Shown here: piece after piece, positions 18,180-28,591 of the stretch
Layout: each line of letters starts with the position of its first letter
Position numbering within the stretch: position 1 is the stretch's first letter
Source of the DNA: Polynucleobacter sp. MWH-UH35A
Lineage (GTDB): Bacteria; Pseudomonadota; Gammaproteobacteria; Burkholderiales; Burkholderiaceae
DNA: 64,000 nucleotides
Direction of reading: 5' to 3'
Assembly (NCBI RefSeq): GCF_018687075.1
Contig: NZ_CP061285.1
Location: 992,001 to 1,056,000, forward strand
Translations under genes and position numbers: made by a program
The notes under the pieces: model-generated
The model's database searches: none
Told to the model about the DNA's origin: nothing
The model's input: only the letters and a program-made list of their open reading frames with translations

Positions 18180-20348
18180 TTAAGCAGACTCGCCTGATGC
18201 AGGAGCAGCTTCAGCCACTGCTTCAGTTGCGCCAGCTAAAGGAGCAATGGTGCCACCTTCATCAGCCATCGCAGCCTTCAATGACAAACGCAAACGACCA
18301 CGCTCATCAGCAGCTAGTAATTTCACGCGAACTACCTGGCCTTCGGCTAGGTAATCTTTAACTTCTTTTACACGCTCATTAGAAATTTCTGAAATGTGCA
18401 AGAGACCGTCTTTACCAGGAAGAATGTTTACTAGAGCGCCGAATTCAAGCAACTTCACAACCGGACCTTCGTAGATCTTGCCTACTTCAGCCTCAGCAGT
18501 GATGCCTTCAATGCGAGCCTTAGCTTCAGCCATACCCTCTGCAGATGTAGAAGCAATCGTTACGGTGCCGTCATCTTTGATATCAATGCTGCAGCCCGTT
18601 TCTTTAGTCAACGCCTGAATTGTTGCGCCGCCCTTACCGATTACTTCACGAATCTTGTCTGGATGAATCTTGAAAGAGACCATGCGTGGTGCATGAGCAG
18701 ACAATTCTGTACGAACTGAACCCATTGCCTCTTGCATTTTGCTCAAGATGTGCAAACGACCTTCTTTAGCTTGTGCTAAAGCAACTTGCATAATTTCTTT
18801 AGTAATGCCTTGAACTTTAATGTCCATCTGAAGAGCGGTAATACCATTAGCAGTACCTGCTACCTTGAAGTCCATGTCGCCTAAGTGATCCTCATCACCC
18901 AAGATGTCTGTCAACACAGCAAAACGGTTGCCATCAAGGATCAAGCCCATTGCTACACCAGCAACGTGCGCCTTAACTGGAACGCCTGCATCCATCATCG
19001 CCAAACAGCCGCCGCAAACAGAAGCCATTGAAGATGAACCATTGGACTCAGTAATCTCAGAAACGACACGAATGCTATATGCGAAATCTTCTGGGCTAGG
19101 TAATACTGGAATCAATGCGCGCTTAGCCAAACGACCGTGACCGATTTCACGACGCTTTGGGCTGCCTACACGGCCAGTTTCACCAGTAGCAAACGGAGGC
19201 ATGTTGTAGTGGAACATGAATCGATCGCGGTATTCACCTTCAAGCGCATCGATAATTTGCTCGTCACGTGCAGTTCCTAAAGTGGCTACCACGAGAGCTT
19301 GGGTTTCGCCGCGAGTAAACAATGCAGAACCGTGTGTGCGTGGCAATACGCCGTTACGAATTTCAATTGGGCGAACAGTACGTGTATCACGACCATCAAT
19401 ACGTGGCTCACCATTCAAAATCTGGCTACGCACGATCTTCGCCTCGATTTCAAACATGATGTCGCTAACTGCAACAGCATCGACTTCACCCTCTTCAGCC
19501 AATTTAGCCAATACTTCTTTAGAAATTTCTTTTAGCTTGTCTGAACGAGCGCCCTTTTGACGAATCTGATAGGCCTCACGCAATGGTGCTTCAGCTAATG
19601 CGGTGACCTTAGCAATAAATGGTTCATCTTTAGGAGCTGCAGTCCAATCCCACTCTGGCTTGCCAGCTTCACGAACTAAATCGTTAATTGCATTAATAGC
19701 TGTTTGCATTTGGTCGTGACCATATACAACCGCACCCAGCATCACATCTTCAGATAATTGATTTGCTTCGGATTCAACCATCAATACAGCCGCTTGTGTA
19801 CCGGCAACAATTAAATCGAGTTCGCTAGTAGCTTGTTCTGTGCGGGTAGGATTCAAGAGGTACTGACCATTTGCGTAGCCAACGCGCGCTGCGCCAACTG
19901 GACCAGCAAAAGGAATGCCGGAAACAGCCAAGGCTGCAGAGGCTGCGATCAATGCTGGAATATCAGCAGGAACATCTGGGTTGATGGACAGCACGTGCAC
20001 CACAACCTGTACTTCATTCAAGAAACCTTCTGGGAACAAAGGACGCAATGGACGATCGATCAAACGAGAGATCAATGTCTCACCTTCAGATGGACGCCCC
20101 TCACGACGGAAGAAACCACCAGGAATCTTGCCGGCTGCGTAGGTCTTTTCTAAGTAATCAACAGTTAATGGGAAAAAGGATTGGCCTGGCTTTGCAGACT
20201 TCGAGGCAACAACTGTACCCATTACAACTGTGTCATCAACGTTAACGATCACGGCACCACCGGATTGACGAGCAATCTCACCCGTTTCCATGGTTACCTG
20301 GTGATTGCCCCATTGAAAACTTTTTACTGCTTTTTTAAACATAGTCAT
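18180..20348 (-). CDS. pnp: Polyribonucleotide nucleotidyltransferase (PNPase)
   Basis: This is a 722-residue phosphorolytic 3'-5' exoribonuclease of the RNA degradosome. It has two RNase PH domains (about 10-220 and 310-545), then a KH domain with [15 protein letters not shown] near residue 560 and an S1 domain ([18 protein letters not shown]) near 620-690. An alanine-rich tail follows. I choose ATG 20348, which has GGAGAAG about 6 nt upstream; a second in-frame ATG lies at 20342. A frame extension to 20372 would include the ribosome-binding site and is rejected. A structured 268-bp spacer separates it from rpsO. Confidence 0.96.
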   Translation of the reverse strand: MTMFKKAVKSFQWGNHQVTMETGEIARQSGGAVIVNVDDTVVMGTVVASKSAKPGQSFFPLTVDYLEKTYAAGKIPGGFFRREGRPSEGETLISRLIDRPLRPLFPEGFLNEVQVVVHVLSINPDVPADIPALIAASAALAVSGIPFAGPVGAARVGYANGQYLLNPTRTEQATSELDLIVAGTQAAVLMVESEANQLSEDVMLGAVVYGHDQMQTAINAINDLVREAGKPEWDWTAAPKDEPFIAKVTALAEAPLREAYQIRQKGARSDKLKEISKEVLAKLAEEGEVDAVAVSDIMFEIEAKIVRSQILNGEPRIDGRDTRTVRPIEIRNGVLPRTHGSALFTRGETQALVVATLGTARDEQIIDALEGEYRDRFMFHYNMPPFATGETGRVGSPKRREIGHGRLAKRALIPVLPSPEDFAYSIRVVSEITESNGSSSMASVCGGCLAMMDAGVPVKAHVAGVAMGLILDGNRFAVLTDILGDEDHLGDMDFKVAGTANGITALQMDIKVQGITKEIMQVALAQAKEGRLHILSKMQEAMGSVRTELSAHAPRMVSFKIHPDKIREVIGKGGATIQALTKETGCSIDIKDDGTVTIASTSAEGMAEAKARIEGITAEAEVGKIYEGPVVKLLEFGALVNILPGKDGLLHISEISNERVKEVKDYLAEGQVVRVKLLAADERGRLRLSLKAAMADEGGTIAPLAGATEAVAEAAPASGESA

Positions 20349-20616
20349 TCTGATCTTCTCCAAATTGTTCACGCAAAGCTCACATGAGCAGTACGCTTGC
20401 CGTGGGATAAAACAGTGTCACGACAACACTGGAGCGATTTAAGATCACAAGGGATGCCATTCCAGGGAGACTCTGAATCAGTTTTCAGAAACTCATTGGA
20501 ATGACACAATCCCCTACACAAATAATCTTGAAACGCCCAAAAAACATGCCATCTGCTTAAGACTGAATCCGCGAAGAAACAACCCTAAGATAGATGGCAT
20601 TGCATACCGATAAGAA
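20349..20616 (-). promoter_or_regulatory. Structured rpsO-pnp intergenic leader
   Basis: This spacer contains three inverted repeats on the minus strand. The first is ATGCCATCT with AGATGGCAT (20592-20600 and 20546-20554). The second is a long imperfect hairpin whose outer stem is cattcca/tggaatg (20458-20464 and 20497-20503), with tctgaa/ttcaga inside. The third is CAGTGT with ACACTG (20426-20431 and 20413-20418) followed by TTTT. In E. coli the pnp leader is a hairpin cut by RNase III that allows autoregulation by PNPase. The same role here is inference. Confidence 0.6.
20540..20600 (-). terminator. Terminator-like or RNase III-type hairpin after rpsO
   Basis: A perfect 9-bp stem (20592-20600 with 20546-20554) encloses about 37 nt and is followed on the minus strand by G and a run of six T. 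It begins 16 bp past the rpsO stop. The large loop makes it a weak terminator; partial read-through into pnp is likely. Confidence 0.5.
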
Positions 20617-20886
20617 TTACTTACGGAGACCTAATTTCTCGATCAATGCGCGATAGCGATCCAAATCTTTGCCTTTGAGGTAATCCAAGAGGCGACGGCG
20701 ACGTGAAACCATCTTCAACAAACCACGACGGCTGTGATGATCTTTAGCGTTAGCCTTGAAATGGGGGGTTAATTCATTGATGCGGGCTGTGAGCAAGGAA
20801 ACTTGAACTTCAGGGCTACCCGTATCATTTGCGCTGCGCGCGTTTTCTTTGACGATTTCCGCCGTTTTAATATCAGCAACTGCCAT
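20617..20886 (-). CDS. rpsO: 30S ribosomal protein S15
   Basis: This is an 89-residue ribosomal protein that binds 16S rRNA early in 30S assembly. The conserved segments [21 protein letters not shown] (residues 22-42), [22 protein letters not shown] and the terminal [12 protein letters not shown] are all present. Codon use is that of a highly expressed gene. The upstream gap of 215 bp to the divergent SYLF gene carries its promoter, and pnp follows in the classic rpsO-pnp order. Confidence 0.97.
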   Translation of the reverse strand: MAVADIKTAEIVKENARSANDTGSPEVQVSLLTARINELTPHFKANAKDHHSRRGLLKMVSRRRRLLDYLKGKDLDRYRALIEKLGLRK

Positions 20887-20985
20887 TTTTAATACTCCTA
20901 ACTTGCGAACACTTGAGCTTTCACCCTTTAGTGTCGTGCGTGATTAACAAAAAAACAAAAAAGCTTTACAAATCAAAGCCCTCGA

Positions 20986-20994
20986 ATTGTAGCA
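20986..20994 (-). promoter_or_regulatory. Candidate extended -10 promoter for rpsO
   Basis: On the minus strand TGC stands directly before TACAAT (20991-20986), an extended -10 pattern, with transcription expected to start near 20979. No good -35 box is seen. The 5' leader would be about 93 nt and begins with a small GCTTT/AAAGC hairpin followed by a T-rich run. Confidence 0.4.
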
Positions 20995-21101
20995 GAGCCT
21001 AACTCTTTTTACGGAATTGTATGTAGGGAGCGCACATAAGGTATTATCAAATTCTACTACAGAATTACTATTTTTCCTTTAAATACAAAGGCTTACATAT
21101 A

Positions 21102-21698
21102 ATGCACCCCGTTTATCGAGCAATTTTCACCACCTTATGCCTCGGAATTGGCTTATTTCAACCCGCCCATGCTCAATTCGGCTCTTTTTTTGGCCCAGAT
21201 AAGTCAATCGCCGAACAACGCCAAGATATCTTGATTAAGAGCCAGTCCATCTTGAAGCAACTATATGAAGCCCAGCCAAAAGCAAAGGAGCTGATTGAAA
21301 AGTCAGTAGGTTATGCAACCTTCAGCAATATTGGAATGAAAATTTTGATCGCAGGTGGAGGTACTGGCAGTGGCGTTGTTTTTGATAAGGCCACAAAAAA
21401 ACCAATCTACATGAATATGGCTGAAGTTCAAGCGGGGTTGGGACTCGGAATTAAATCATTCCAGAATATTTTTGTATTTCAAAATGAAGCAGCCATGAAC
21501 GACTTTATTAATTCAGGCTGGACATTCGGTGGGCAAGTTACCGCTGCAGCCAAATATGAAAAAGATGGCGATGCCTATCAAGATGCTACCGTTGTTGCTC
21601 CAGGCGTATTGATGTATCAGCTTACCGACTCCGGCCTTGCCGCAGAAATCACCGGCAAGGGCACGAAGTACTATAAAAATGCTGACTTAAATAAATAA
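21102..21698 (+). CDS. SYLF/YSC84-domain lipid-binding protein, secreted
   Basis: This is a 198-residue exported protein. A signal peptide with cleavage after AHA (about residue 24) precedes a SYLF (Ysc84/actin-related lipid-binding) domain. Conserved elements are AKELIEKSVGYATFSNIG, the glycine-rich AGGGTGSGVVFDKATKKPIYM, and QAGLGLGIKSFQNIFVFQN. Eukaryotic relatives bind phosphoinositides; the bacterial role is not established, and a periplasmic lipid-related role is inferred. AAAGG lies 11 nt before the ATG. It stands alone on the plus strand, convergent with leuA 15 bp away. Confidence 0.85.
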   Translation: MHPVYRAIFTTLCLGIGLFQPAHAQFGSFFGPDKSIAEQRQDILIKSQSILKQLYEAQPKAKELIEKSVGYATFSNIGMKILIAGGGTGSGVVFDKATKKPIYMNMAEVQAGLGLGIKSFQNIFVFQNEAAMNDFINSGWTFGGQVTAAAKYEKDGDAYQDATVVAPGVLMYQLTDSGLAAEITGKGTKYYKNADLNK

Positions 21699-21713
21699 GC
21701 CTATTGATGACGC

Positions 21714-23261
21714 CTAGGGCGTCATCTGTGCATTAAGCTTTGCTTGGCTTGGATCATGCAATTTATTCAATGCGGATAAGTATGCTTTTGCAGAAGCTGC
21801 AATGATGTCAGGATCGGTGCCAACACCATTCACAATGCGCCCGCCTTTAGCTAAGCGTACTGTTACCTCTCCTTGAGATTGAGTGCCTGAGGTAATCGCA
21901 TTGACGGAATAAAGTAACTGCTCCGCCCCACTCTTCGCAATTTCTTCAATTGCGTTCAAGCTAGCATCCACAGGACCATTGCCTTCTGCTTCAGAGCTCA
22001 TTTCCTTATCACCCATGCGGAATGTCACACGTGATTTAGGGCGCTCACCAGTCTCAGAGTGCTGACTCAAGGAGATAAATTTGTAATGCTCTCCCTCTTC
22101 ATCCGACTTTGAATCAGACATAATCGCAATAATATCCTCGTCAAAAATCTCTGACTTTTGATCAGCCAAAGCTTTAAACCTAGTAAACGCTTCGTTTAAA
22201 TCAGCCTCAGCTTCGACGCTAATGCCTAACTCTTGTAAGCGCTGCTTGAATGCATTGCGACCGGATAATTTACCCAAAACAATCTTATTGGCAGACCAAC
22301 CTACGTCTTCTGCGCGCATGATTTCATAGGTATCACGGTTTTTTAAAATACCGTCCTGGTGAATACCGGATGTATGTGCAAACGCATTCGCACCTACAAC
22401 TGCCTTATTGGGCTGCACTACAAAGCCGGTAATTTGGGAAACCAATTTGGAGGCTGGCACGATTTGAGTCGCATCAATGCCACAAACCATATCAAAATAG
22501 TCTTTACGCGTACGTAATGACATCACAATTTCTTCCAAGGCTGTATTGCCAGCGCGCTCACCCAAGCCATTTATCGTGCACTCAATTTGACGGGCACCGC
22601 CTATTTTTACTCCAGCCAAAGAATTTGCAACAGCCATGCCTAAGTCGTTATGACAATGCACTGACCAGACTGCTTTATCAGAGTTAGGCACTCGGGTGCG
22701 CAAAGTTTTAATGAACTCACCATATAACTCTGGCGTTGCATAACCTACAGTATCTGGAATATTAATGGTGGATGCACCTTCATTAATTACAGCCTCCACT
22801 ACTCTGCATAAGAAATCCATCTCAGAGCGATAGCCATCTTCAGCAGAGAATTCAATATCAGATGCTAAGTTACGAGCAAATCGAATAGAACGCTTAGCCT
22901 GCTCTAAAACTTCCTCAGGAGACATACGCAACTTCACAGCCATATGTAATGGACTGGTAGCCAAAAATGCATGAATTCTTTTGGCATTGGCGGCTTGCAA
23001 TGCGTCAGCGGCACGAGTGATGTCCTTATCGTTTGCTCTTGCTAAAGAACACACGATCGAATCCTTGACTGCTGCAGCCACAGCAGATATGGCCTGGAAG
23101 TCACCTTCAGAGCTAGCAGCAAAACCTGCCTCAATCACATCTACCTTCAGGCGCTCAAGTTGACGAGCAATACGCACTTTCTCGTCCCTGGTCATCGAAG
23201 CGCCCGGGGATTGTTCACCGTCACGTAAAGTTGTGTCAAAAATGATTACTTTGTCGCTCAT
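21714..23261 (-). CDS. leuA: 2-isopropylmalate synthase
   Basis: This is a 515-residue enzyme that makes 2-isopropylmalate from 2-oxoisovalerate and acetyl-CoA, the committed step to leucine. The HMGL-like TIM barrel shows [16 protein letters not shown] at residues 8-23, VDVIEAGFA, and the metal-binding HxH in [14 protein letters not shown]. The C-terminal regulatory domain (about 390-510), where leucine binds in studied enzymes, is complete. I choose ATG 23261 (GGAG 7 nt upstream) over GTG 23264. A terminator and leucine-rich leader peptide lie just upstream, pointing to attenuation by leucyl-tRNA. Confidence 0.96.
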   Translation of the reverse strand: MSDKVIIFDTTLRDGEQSPGASMTRDEKVRIARQLERLKVDVIEAGFAASSEGDFQAISAVAAAVKDSIVCSLARANDKDITRAADALQAANAKRIHAFLATSPLHMAVKLRMSPEEVLEQAKRSIRFARNLASDIEFSAEDGYRSEMDFLCRVVEAVINEGASTINIPDTVGYATPELYGEFIKTLRTRVPNSDKAVWSVHCHNDLGMAVANSLAGVKIGGARQIECTINGLGERAGNTALEEIVMSLRTRKDYFDMVCGIDATQIVPASKLVSQITGFVVQPNKAVVGANAFAHTSGIHQDGILKNRDTYEIMRAEDVGWSANKIVLGKLSGRNAFKQRLQELGISVEAEADLNEAFTRFKALADQKSEIFDEDIIAIMSDSKSDEEGEHYKFISLSQHSETGERPKSRVTFRMGDKEMSSEAEGNGPVDASLNAIEEIAKSGAEQLLYSVNAITSGTQSQGEVTVRLAKGGRIVNGVGTDPDIIAASAKAYLSALNKLHDPSQAKLNAQMTP

Positions 23262-23313
23262 CACTGCTCTCCAGTTTTAAATACTTCGGAACTTATTCAA
23301 TTACAAATCTCAT

Positions 23314-23342
23314 AAAACAAAAACCCCAGCAATTTGCTGGGG
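23314..23342 (-). terminator. Attenuator terminator in the leuA leader
   Basis: On the minus strand CCCCAGC pairs with GCTGGGG (extendable to 9 bp through the loop) and is followed by TTTTTGTTTT. It ends about 50 bp before the leuA start and about 40 bp after the leader-peptide stop. Its 5' arm (23336-23343) can alternatively pair with a segment inside the leader peptide gene (23397-23405), as expected for an antiterminator. Confidence 0.85.
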
Positions 23343-23355
23343 CTGGTATATGGTG

Positions 23356-23383
23356 GTTAATGAATATCTTTTATCTCATTAAC
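23356..23383 (-). promoter_or_regulatory. Hairpin directly after the leuA leader peptide
   Basis: A perfect 8-bp inverted repeat (GTTAATGA with TCATTAAC, 23376-23383 and 23356-23363) with a 12-nt loop starts immediately after the leader-peptide stop codon and before the terminator. It could space or pause the polymerase within the attenuator. The function is inferred. Confidence 0.5.
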
Positions 23384-23473
23384 TCAGGCCTTACCCGCCC
23401 CAAGCGATAGGCTTAGTGCTAGAAGCAGTTTCCCGCTTGGAAGACCGGTTAAAAGTGAGAAATTCATCAACAT
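23384..23473 (-). CDS. leuL: leuA leader peptide, 10 Leu in 29 residues
   Basis: This is a 29-codon reading frame from ATG 23473 to TGA 23384-23386, too short for routine gene calling. The peptide starts MLMNFSLLTGLPSGKLLLAL and continues SLSLGAGKA. Ten of 29 residues are leucine, including three in a row and four in CTA codons, the usual mark of a leucine attenuation control peptide. Codons 23-26 encode a GCTTGGGGC segment that can pair with the first arm of the downstream terminator. A ribosome stalled at the leucine cluster (codons 16-22) would leave that segment free. No Shine-Dalgarno is seen. A TATATT -10-like box ends 6 nt before the ATG, so translation may be leaderless. Confidence 0.8.
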   Translation of the reverse strand: MLMNFSLLTGLPSGKLLLALSLSLGAGKA

Positions 23474-23501
23474 GGAATTAATATACCCCAAAAATAGCGG
23501 A

Positions 23502-24365
23502 TTAGCTAAAACGCTTACCACTCAGTCTTTCCCAGGCCCAAATTACATAACCCGAGATAGAGTACACAACAAACAAGCCAAATAGGGTTAATGGCGGGTT
23601 AGAAGAGATCAAGACAAAGGTCAAAATCATCAATACCATCACACCAAATGGCACGCGATAGCGGACATCTAAGGCTTTGCCACTATAAAAACGGGCGTTG
23701 GATACCATGGTAAGTCCAGCATAAACCGCAATGAAGAAGGTAACCCACGGAATAGCAGTATCACGAACCGGAATCTTATTGTCATCCGCAAGCCAGATAA
23801 ATCCAGCCATCAAAGCACCAGCAGCTGGACTTGGCAGGCCTTGAAAAAACTTCTTATCGACAACGCCAGTGTTCACATTAAAACGAGCAAGACGTAAGGC
23901 GGCACCAGCACAGTAAGTAAATGCTGCTAACCAGCCCCACTTACCCAAATCCTTCAAAGCCCATTCGTAGGCTACCAAAGCTGGCGCAACGCCAAAAGAA
24001 ACCATATCCGCAAGCGAATCATATTGCTCACCAAAAGCACTCTGTGTGTTTGTCATGCGAGCTACACGGCCATCCATTCCATCGAGCACTAAGGAAGCAA
24101 AAATGGCTATCGCAGCAATTTCAAACTGGTGGTTCATCGCATTCACAATCGCAAAGAATCCACAAAACAATGCGGCAGTCGTAAATGCATTTGGTAAAAG
24201 ATAGATGCCCTTGCTACGTAAGCGGGGCTTTTGAGGGTGCAACTCCTCTACTTCATAATCGACCCCATCACCCAACTCTTCCGCCCAAAGTTGCTCAGAG
24301 GATTGGGTATGACGGTGAGAGAGGCGGCTACGGTCAATACGGCCACGACGGCGAAATGTGCTCAA
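23502..24365 (-). CDS. pssA: CDP-diacylglycerol--serine O-phosphatidyltransferase
   Basis: This is an inner-membrane enzyme of about 287 residues that makes phosphatidylserine from CDP-diacylglycerol and serine, the step before Psd in phosphatidylethanolamine synthesis. The CDP-alcohol phosphatidyltransferase signature is intact (DG..AR........G...D...D, in DGRVARMTNTQSAFGEQYDS). Several transmembrane segments follow YLLPNAFTTAALFCGFFA. The start is uncertain. No ATG is available, and I prefer TTG 24365, which gives STFRRRGRID after the initiator and begins 25 bp past psd. TTG 24449 would overlap psd by 59 bp. Confidence 0.9.
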   Translation of the reverse strand: MSTFRRRGRIDRSRLSHRHTQSSEQLWAEELGDGVDYEVEELHPQKPRLRSKGIYLLPNAFTTAALFCGFFAIVNAMNHQFEIAAIAIFASLVLDGMDGRVARMTNTQSAFGEQYDSLADMVSFGVAPALVAYEWALKDLGKWGWLAAFTYCAGAALRLARFNVNTGVVDKKFFQGLPSPAAGALMAGFIWLADDNKIPVRDTAIPWVTFFIAVYAGLTMVSNARFYSGKALDVRYRVPFGVMVLMILTFVLISSNPPLTLFGLFVVYSISGYVIWAWERLSGKRFS

Positions 24366-24390
24366 AGCGTATCCCAGTAAAAGATTTGAA

Positions 24391-25038
24391 TCAATCCAAG
24401 CCAGGCAAACGTGCCAAGGCTGTATTCGTTGCAAATACTTTATCACCAACAGAAACCAATGGCTCTGCAGTTAAGGGTAAATACACATCAACACGGGATC
24501 CAAAGCGAATAAAGCCGTAACGCTCACCCGCCTTCAGGCGGTCACCAATATGGATATAGCAAAGAATGCGACGAGCAATCAGACCTGCAACTTGAACTAG
24601 AGTCACCATTTGACCGTTGGCATCAATTACAACAGCATTGCGCTCATTCTCAGTTGAAGCTTTATCTAAATCTGCATTCACAAACTTGCCTGGGAAATAC
24701 TGAATCTCTTTAACCAGACCATTTACTGCACTGCGATTGGAATGGACATTGAATACATTCATGAATACGCTGATCTTGAGCGCCTCACGACCCGCATAAG
24801 GATCGTTTGCTTTTTCAACAACCACAATACGACCATCCGCAGGGGATAAAACCAAATCACGTCCGAGCGCGGGAATGCGCTGGGGGTCGCGAAAGAACTG
24901 CAAAACAAAGATAAAGATGATCCACAACGGCCATGACCAAGCTATGCCACCGAGATAGTGAACTAGCAAAGTCACCGCCCCCACTAACGCTAAATACGGC
25001 CAACCTTCTTTCGCAATAATGGGATGTGGATACATCAT
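24391..25038 (-). CDS. psd: Phosphatidylserine decarboxylase proenzyme, short form
   Basis: This is a 215-residue membrane-associated enzyme that decarboxylates phosphatidylserine to phosphatidylethanolamine. It belongs to the short prokaryotic class of about 215 residues. The self-cleavage site that generates the pyruvoyl group is the Gly-Ser pair in [11 protein letters not shown] at about residues 176-186. Two N-terminal hydrophobic stretches (residues 15-50) anchor it to the membrane, and [18 protein letters not shown] is the family core. It is followed by pssA, the preceding step of the pathway, and preceded by ilvC. ATG at 25038 or 25035 are both possible. Confidence 0.94.
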   Translation of the reverse strand: MMYPHPIIAKEGWPYLALVGAVTLLVHYLGGIAWSWPLWIIFIFVLQFFRDPQRIPALGRDLVLSPADGRIVVVEKANDPYAGREALKISVFMNVFNVHSNRSAVNGLVKEIQYFPGKFVNADLDKASTENERNAVVIDANGQMVTLVQVAGLIARRILCYIHIGDRLKAGERYGFIRFGSRVDVYLPLTAEPLVSVGDKVFATNTALARLPGLD

Positions 25039-25080
25039 CTTTGTTCTGAGCCTTTTATTGAACTTCTATTAATTGGATGC

Positions 25081-26139
<1,059 letters not shown>

Positions 26140-26148
26140 TTAATAAAA

Positions 26149-26640
26149 TTAAACCTTGAGGATGCGTTCACCACGACCAATTCCAGAGCCACCCGAACGG
26201 ACGGTTTCCAGAATCGATGCGCGATCGATCGAATCAATAAAGGCATCCAACTTGGCACCATCACCGGTTAACTCGATGGTGTAACTCTTATCAGTCACAT
26301 CAATAATGCGACCGCGGAAGATATCAGTAGTACGTTTGAGCTCTTCACGTTCCTTGCCTACAGCGCGCACCTTGATCATCATGAGCTCACGCTCAATATG
26401 AGGCCCTTCGCTTAAATCAAATACCTTAACCACCTCAACCAGACGATTTAAGTGTTTGGTGATTTGCTCAATAACGTCATCGGATCCAAACGTCACAATA
26501 GTCATGCGAGACAAAGATGGATCTTCGGTGGGCGCAACACTCAAAGTATCGATGTTGTAGCCACGAGCGGAAAATAAACCCACTACACGCGATAAGGCGC
26601 CCGGCTCGTTCTCAATGAGTACAGAAATAATATGTCGCAT
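26149..26640 (-). CDS. ilvH: Acetolactate synthase small (regulatory) subunit
   Basis: This is a 163-residue regulatory subunit of acetohydroxyacid synthase that confers valine feedback inhibition. The N-terminal ACT domain begins MRHIISVLIENEPGALSRVVGLFSARGYNIDTLSV, with the effector-site glycine and asparagine. A second ACT-like C-terminal domain follows KVRAVGKEREELKRTTDIFRG. Its ATG shares one base with the ilvB stop (TAATG), indicating translational coupling of the two subunits. Confidence 0.97.
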   Translation of the reverse strand: MRHIISVLIENEPGALSRVVGLFSARGYNIDTLSVAPTEDPSLSRMTIVTFGSDDVIEQITKHLNRLVEVVKVFDLSEGPHIERELMMIKVRAVGKEREELKRTTDIFRGRIIDVTDKSYTIELTGDGAKLDAFIDSIDRASILETVRSGGSGIGRGERILKV

Positions 26641-28427
26641 TAGAGATCCTCGCTACCCAAAAGCATTTCAGTAATACCCTTGCCTGCTTGAACCATAGGC
26701 CAAACGTTTTCTTCTGGGTCTGTCTGGAAATCCATGAAAACAGTGCGATCTTTTAAGCGAATCGCTTCTTTCAGGGCGCCCTCAACATCGGATTTCTTTT
26801 CAATACGCATGCCAACGTGACCATAGGCTTCAGCTAACTTCACAAAGTCAGGTAAAGAGTCCATGTATGAACTTGAGTAGCGCTTGTTATAAGTAAGCTC
26901 TTGCCACTGACGAACCATACCTAAGTAACGGTTATTCAAGGACACGATCTTCACAGGGGTGTCGTACTGCTTGCAAGTCGACAACTCTTGAATGCACATT
27001 TGAATGGAGCCTTCACCAGTAATGGTGAATACGTCTTTTTCAGGGAATGCCTTCTTGATACCCATGGCATATGGCAAGCCAACACCCATCGTACCTAAGC
27101 CACCGGAGTTAATCCAACGACGTGGTTTATCAAATTTGTAGAACTGTGCAGCCCACATTTGATGCTGACCTACGTCAGAGCAAATAAAAGCATCACCACC
27201 AGTGAGCTCCCACAATTTTTGCACTACATACTGTGGCTTCACGATTTGAGAAGCTTCGTCGTATTTCAAGCAATCTTTTTTGCGCCACTCGTTAATCTGA
27301 TCCCACCAAGCAGCAACCTTATCGCCGTTTTTACGCGGACCGGCTGCTTTGAGCTGGGAGGTCATTTCAACCAATACTTCTTTGAGGTTGCCAACAATCG
27401 GAACATCCACCTTCACGCGCTTAGAAATCACGGAAGGATCGATATCAATATGAATAATCTTGCGCGGATGACTTGCAAAGTGCGCAGTATTACCAATCAC
27501 GCGATCATCAAAACGGGCACCAATTGCAATCAACACATCACTGTGCTGCATTGCCATATTGGCTTCGTATGTGCCATGCATACCAAGCATGCCTAAAAAC
27601 TGAGGGCTTGTACCCGGGAATCCACCCAAGCCCATCAAGGTATTAGTCACTGGATAACCAAGTAGGTCAGCAAACTCTTTGAGCTCTGGAGCTGCATCAG
27701 AAAGAATGACACCACCACCGGTGTAGATGTATGGGCGTTCAGCCTCTTGGAGCAAGGCAACTGCTTTGCGAATCTGGCCGCTGTGACCCTTTAAAACAGG
27801 GTTATAGGAGCGCATCTCCAAAGTCTCTGGATATTCAAATGGCCCCTTGGCCGCAGATACGTCTTTAGGAATATCAATCAATACAGGACCTGGTCGGCCA
27901 GTCTGGGCAATGTGAAACGCTTTCTTGAGAACCAGCGGAAGATCTTTAACATCTTTCACTAAGAAGTTGTGCTTTACCACTGGACGCGTAATACCAACGG
28001 TATCAGCCTCTTGGAAAGCATCTTCACCAATTGCATATGTTGGTACGTTACCGCTAATGATTACCATCGGAATGGAATCGGTATATGCAGTGGCGATACC
28101 GGTAACCGCATTGGTTACACCAGGACCTGAAGTCACTAGGGCAACACCCACTTTACCGGTCGCGCGCGCATAGCCATCTGCCGCATGCACTGCTGCCTGC
28201 TCATGGCGAACAAGAATGTGTTCAAACTTGTCCTGCTTAAAAATTTCGTCGTAGATAAAGAGAACAGATCCACCTGGGTAACCCCAGACGTACTCAACAC
28301 CCTCTTTGTGTAATGCATGCACGAGCATTTCTGCGCCAATCATTTCTGGAGGCGCTGCATCATTTTTTGTATTTGCTGTGTCTTTGTTAGCTTTAGAAGC
28401 TAAAAATTCGGCGCTGCTTGTATTCAT
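26640..28427 (-). CDS. ilvB: Acetolactate synthase large (catalytic) subunit
   Basis: This is a 595-residue thiamine diphosphate enzyme that condenses pyruvate with pyruvate or 2-oxobutyrate, the first common step to branched-chain amino acids. The N-terminal Pyr domain has the catalytic glutamate in ILVRHEQAAVHAADGYARATGK. The FAD-contact region is around RFDDRVIGNTAHFA, and the ThDP/Mg2+ motif runs from TGEGSIQMCIQELSTC to NNRYLGMVRQWQ. The first 30 residues are a polar extension. It is the first gene of the ilvBHC-psd-pssA group, with a promoter candidate about 130 bp upstream. Confidence 0.97.
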   Translation of the reverse strand: MNTSSAEFLASKANKDTANTKNDAAPPEMIGAEMLVHALHKEGVEYVWGYPGGSVLFIYDEIFKQDKFEHILVRHEQAAVHAADGYARATGKVGVALVTSGPGVTNAVTGIATAYTDSIPMVIISGNVPTYAIGEDAFQEADTVGITRPVVKHNFLVKDVKDLPLVLKKAFHIAQTGRPGPVLIDIPKDVSAAKGPFEYPETLEMRSYNPVLKGHSGQIRKAVALLQEAERPYIYTGGGVILSDAAPELKEFADLLGYPVTNTLMGLGGFPGTSPQFLGMLGMHGTYEANMAMQHSDVLIAIGARFDDRVIGNTAHFASHPRKIIHIDIDPSVISKRVKVDVPIVGNLKEVLVEMTSQLKAAGPRKNGDKVAAWWDQINEWRKKDCLKYDEASQIVKPQYVVQKLWELTGGDAFICSDVGQHQMWAAQFYKFDKPRRWINSGGLGTMGVGLPYAMGIKKAFPEKDVFTITGEGSIQMCIQELSTCKQYDTPVKIVSLNNRYLGMVRQWQELTYNKRYSSSYMDSLPDFVKLAEAYGHVGMRIEKKSDVEGALKEAIRLKDRTVFMDFQTDPEENVWPMVQAGKGITEMLLGSEDL

Positions 28428-28561
28428 TTTCTTTCGTCCTTTGCAATTTTCGGCAAAAAATTGTTTGGTCTGTTCTATCTCCTGCTTATGGCCTGAGTTC
28501 GAACGGCGCTGCTACCCGAAAAAACCACTTCTTGAATGAGATTCTAGGTAGTAAGCCCTAT

Positions 28562-28591
28562 ATTCTATAGCAATCCCCTAAAATGAACCAA
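28562..28591 (-). promoter_or_regulatory. Candidate promoter for ilvB
   Basis: On the minus strand TTGGTT (28591-28586) and TAGAAT (28567-28562) are spaced by 18 bp. The resulting leader of about 128 nt contains a hairpin (GGC..CTACC with GGTAG..GCC) but no leader peptide rich in Ile, Leu or Val and no clear intrinsic terminator. Confidence 0.4.

Noticed and set aside
20963..20979. Small hairpin followed by a T-rich run upstream of rpsO, considered as a terminator
   Set aside because: The stem has only 5 bp and would lie at the very 5' end of the predicted rpsO transcript, too early to terminate; no gene upstream on that strand needs it.
21098..21103. Perfect TATAAT overlapping the SYLF gene ATG, considered as its promoter
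   Set aside because: Transcription from it would begin after the start codon; AAAGG upstream supports an ordinary leader, so the match is probably chance.
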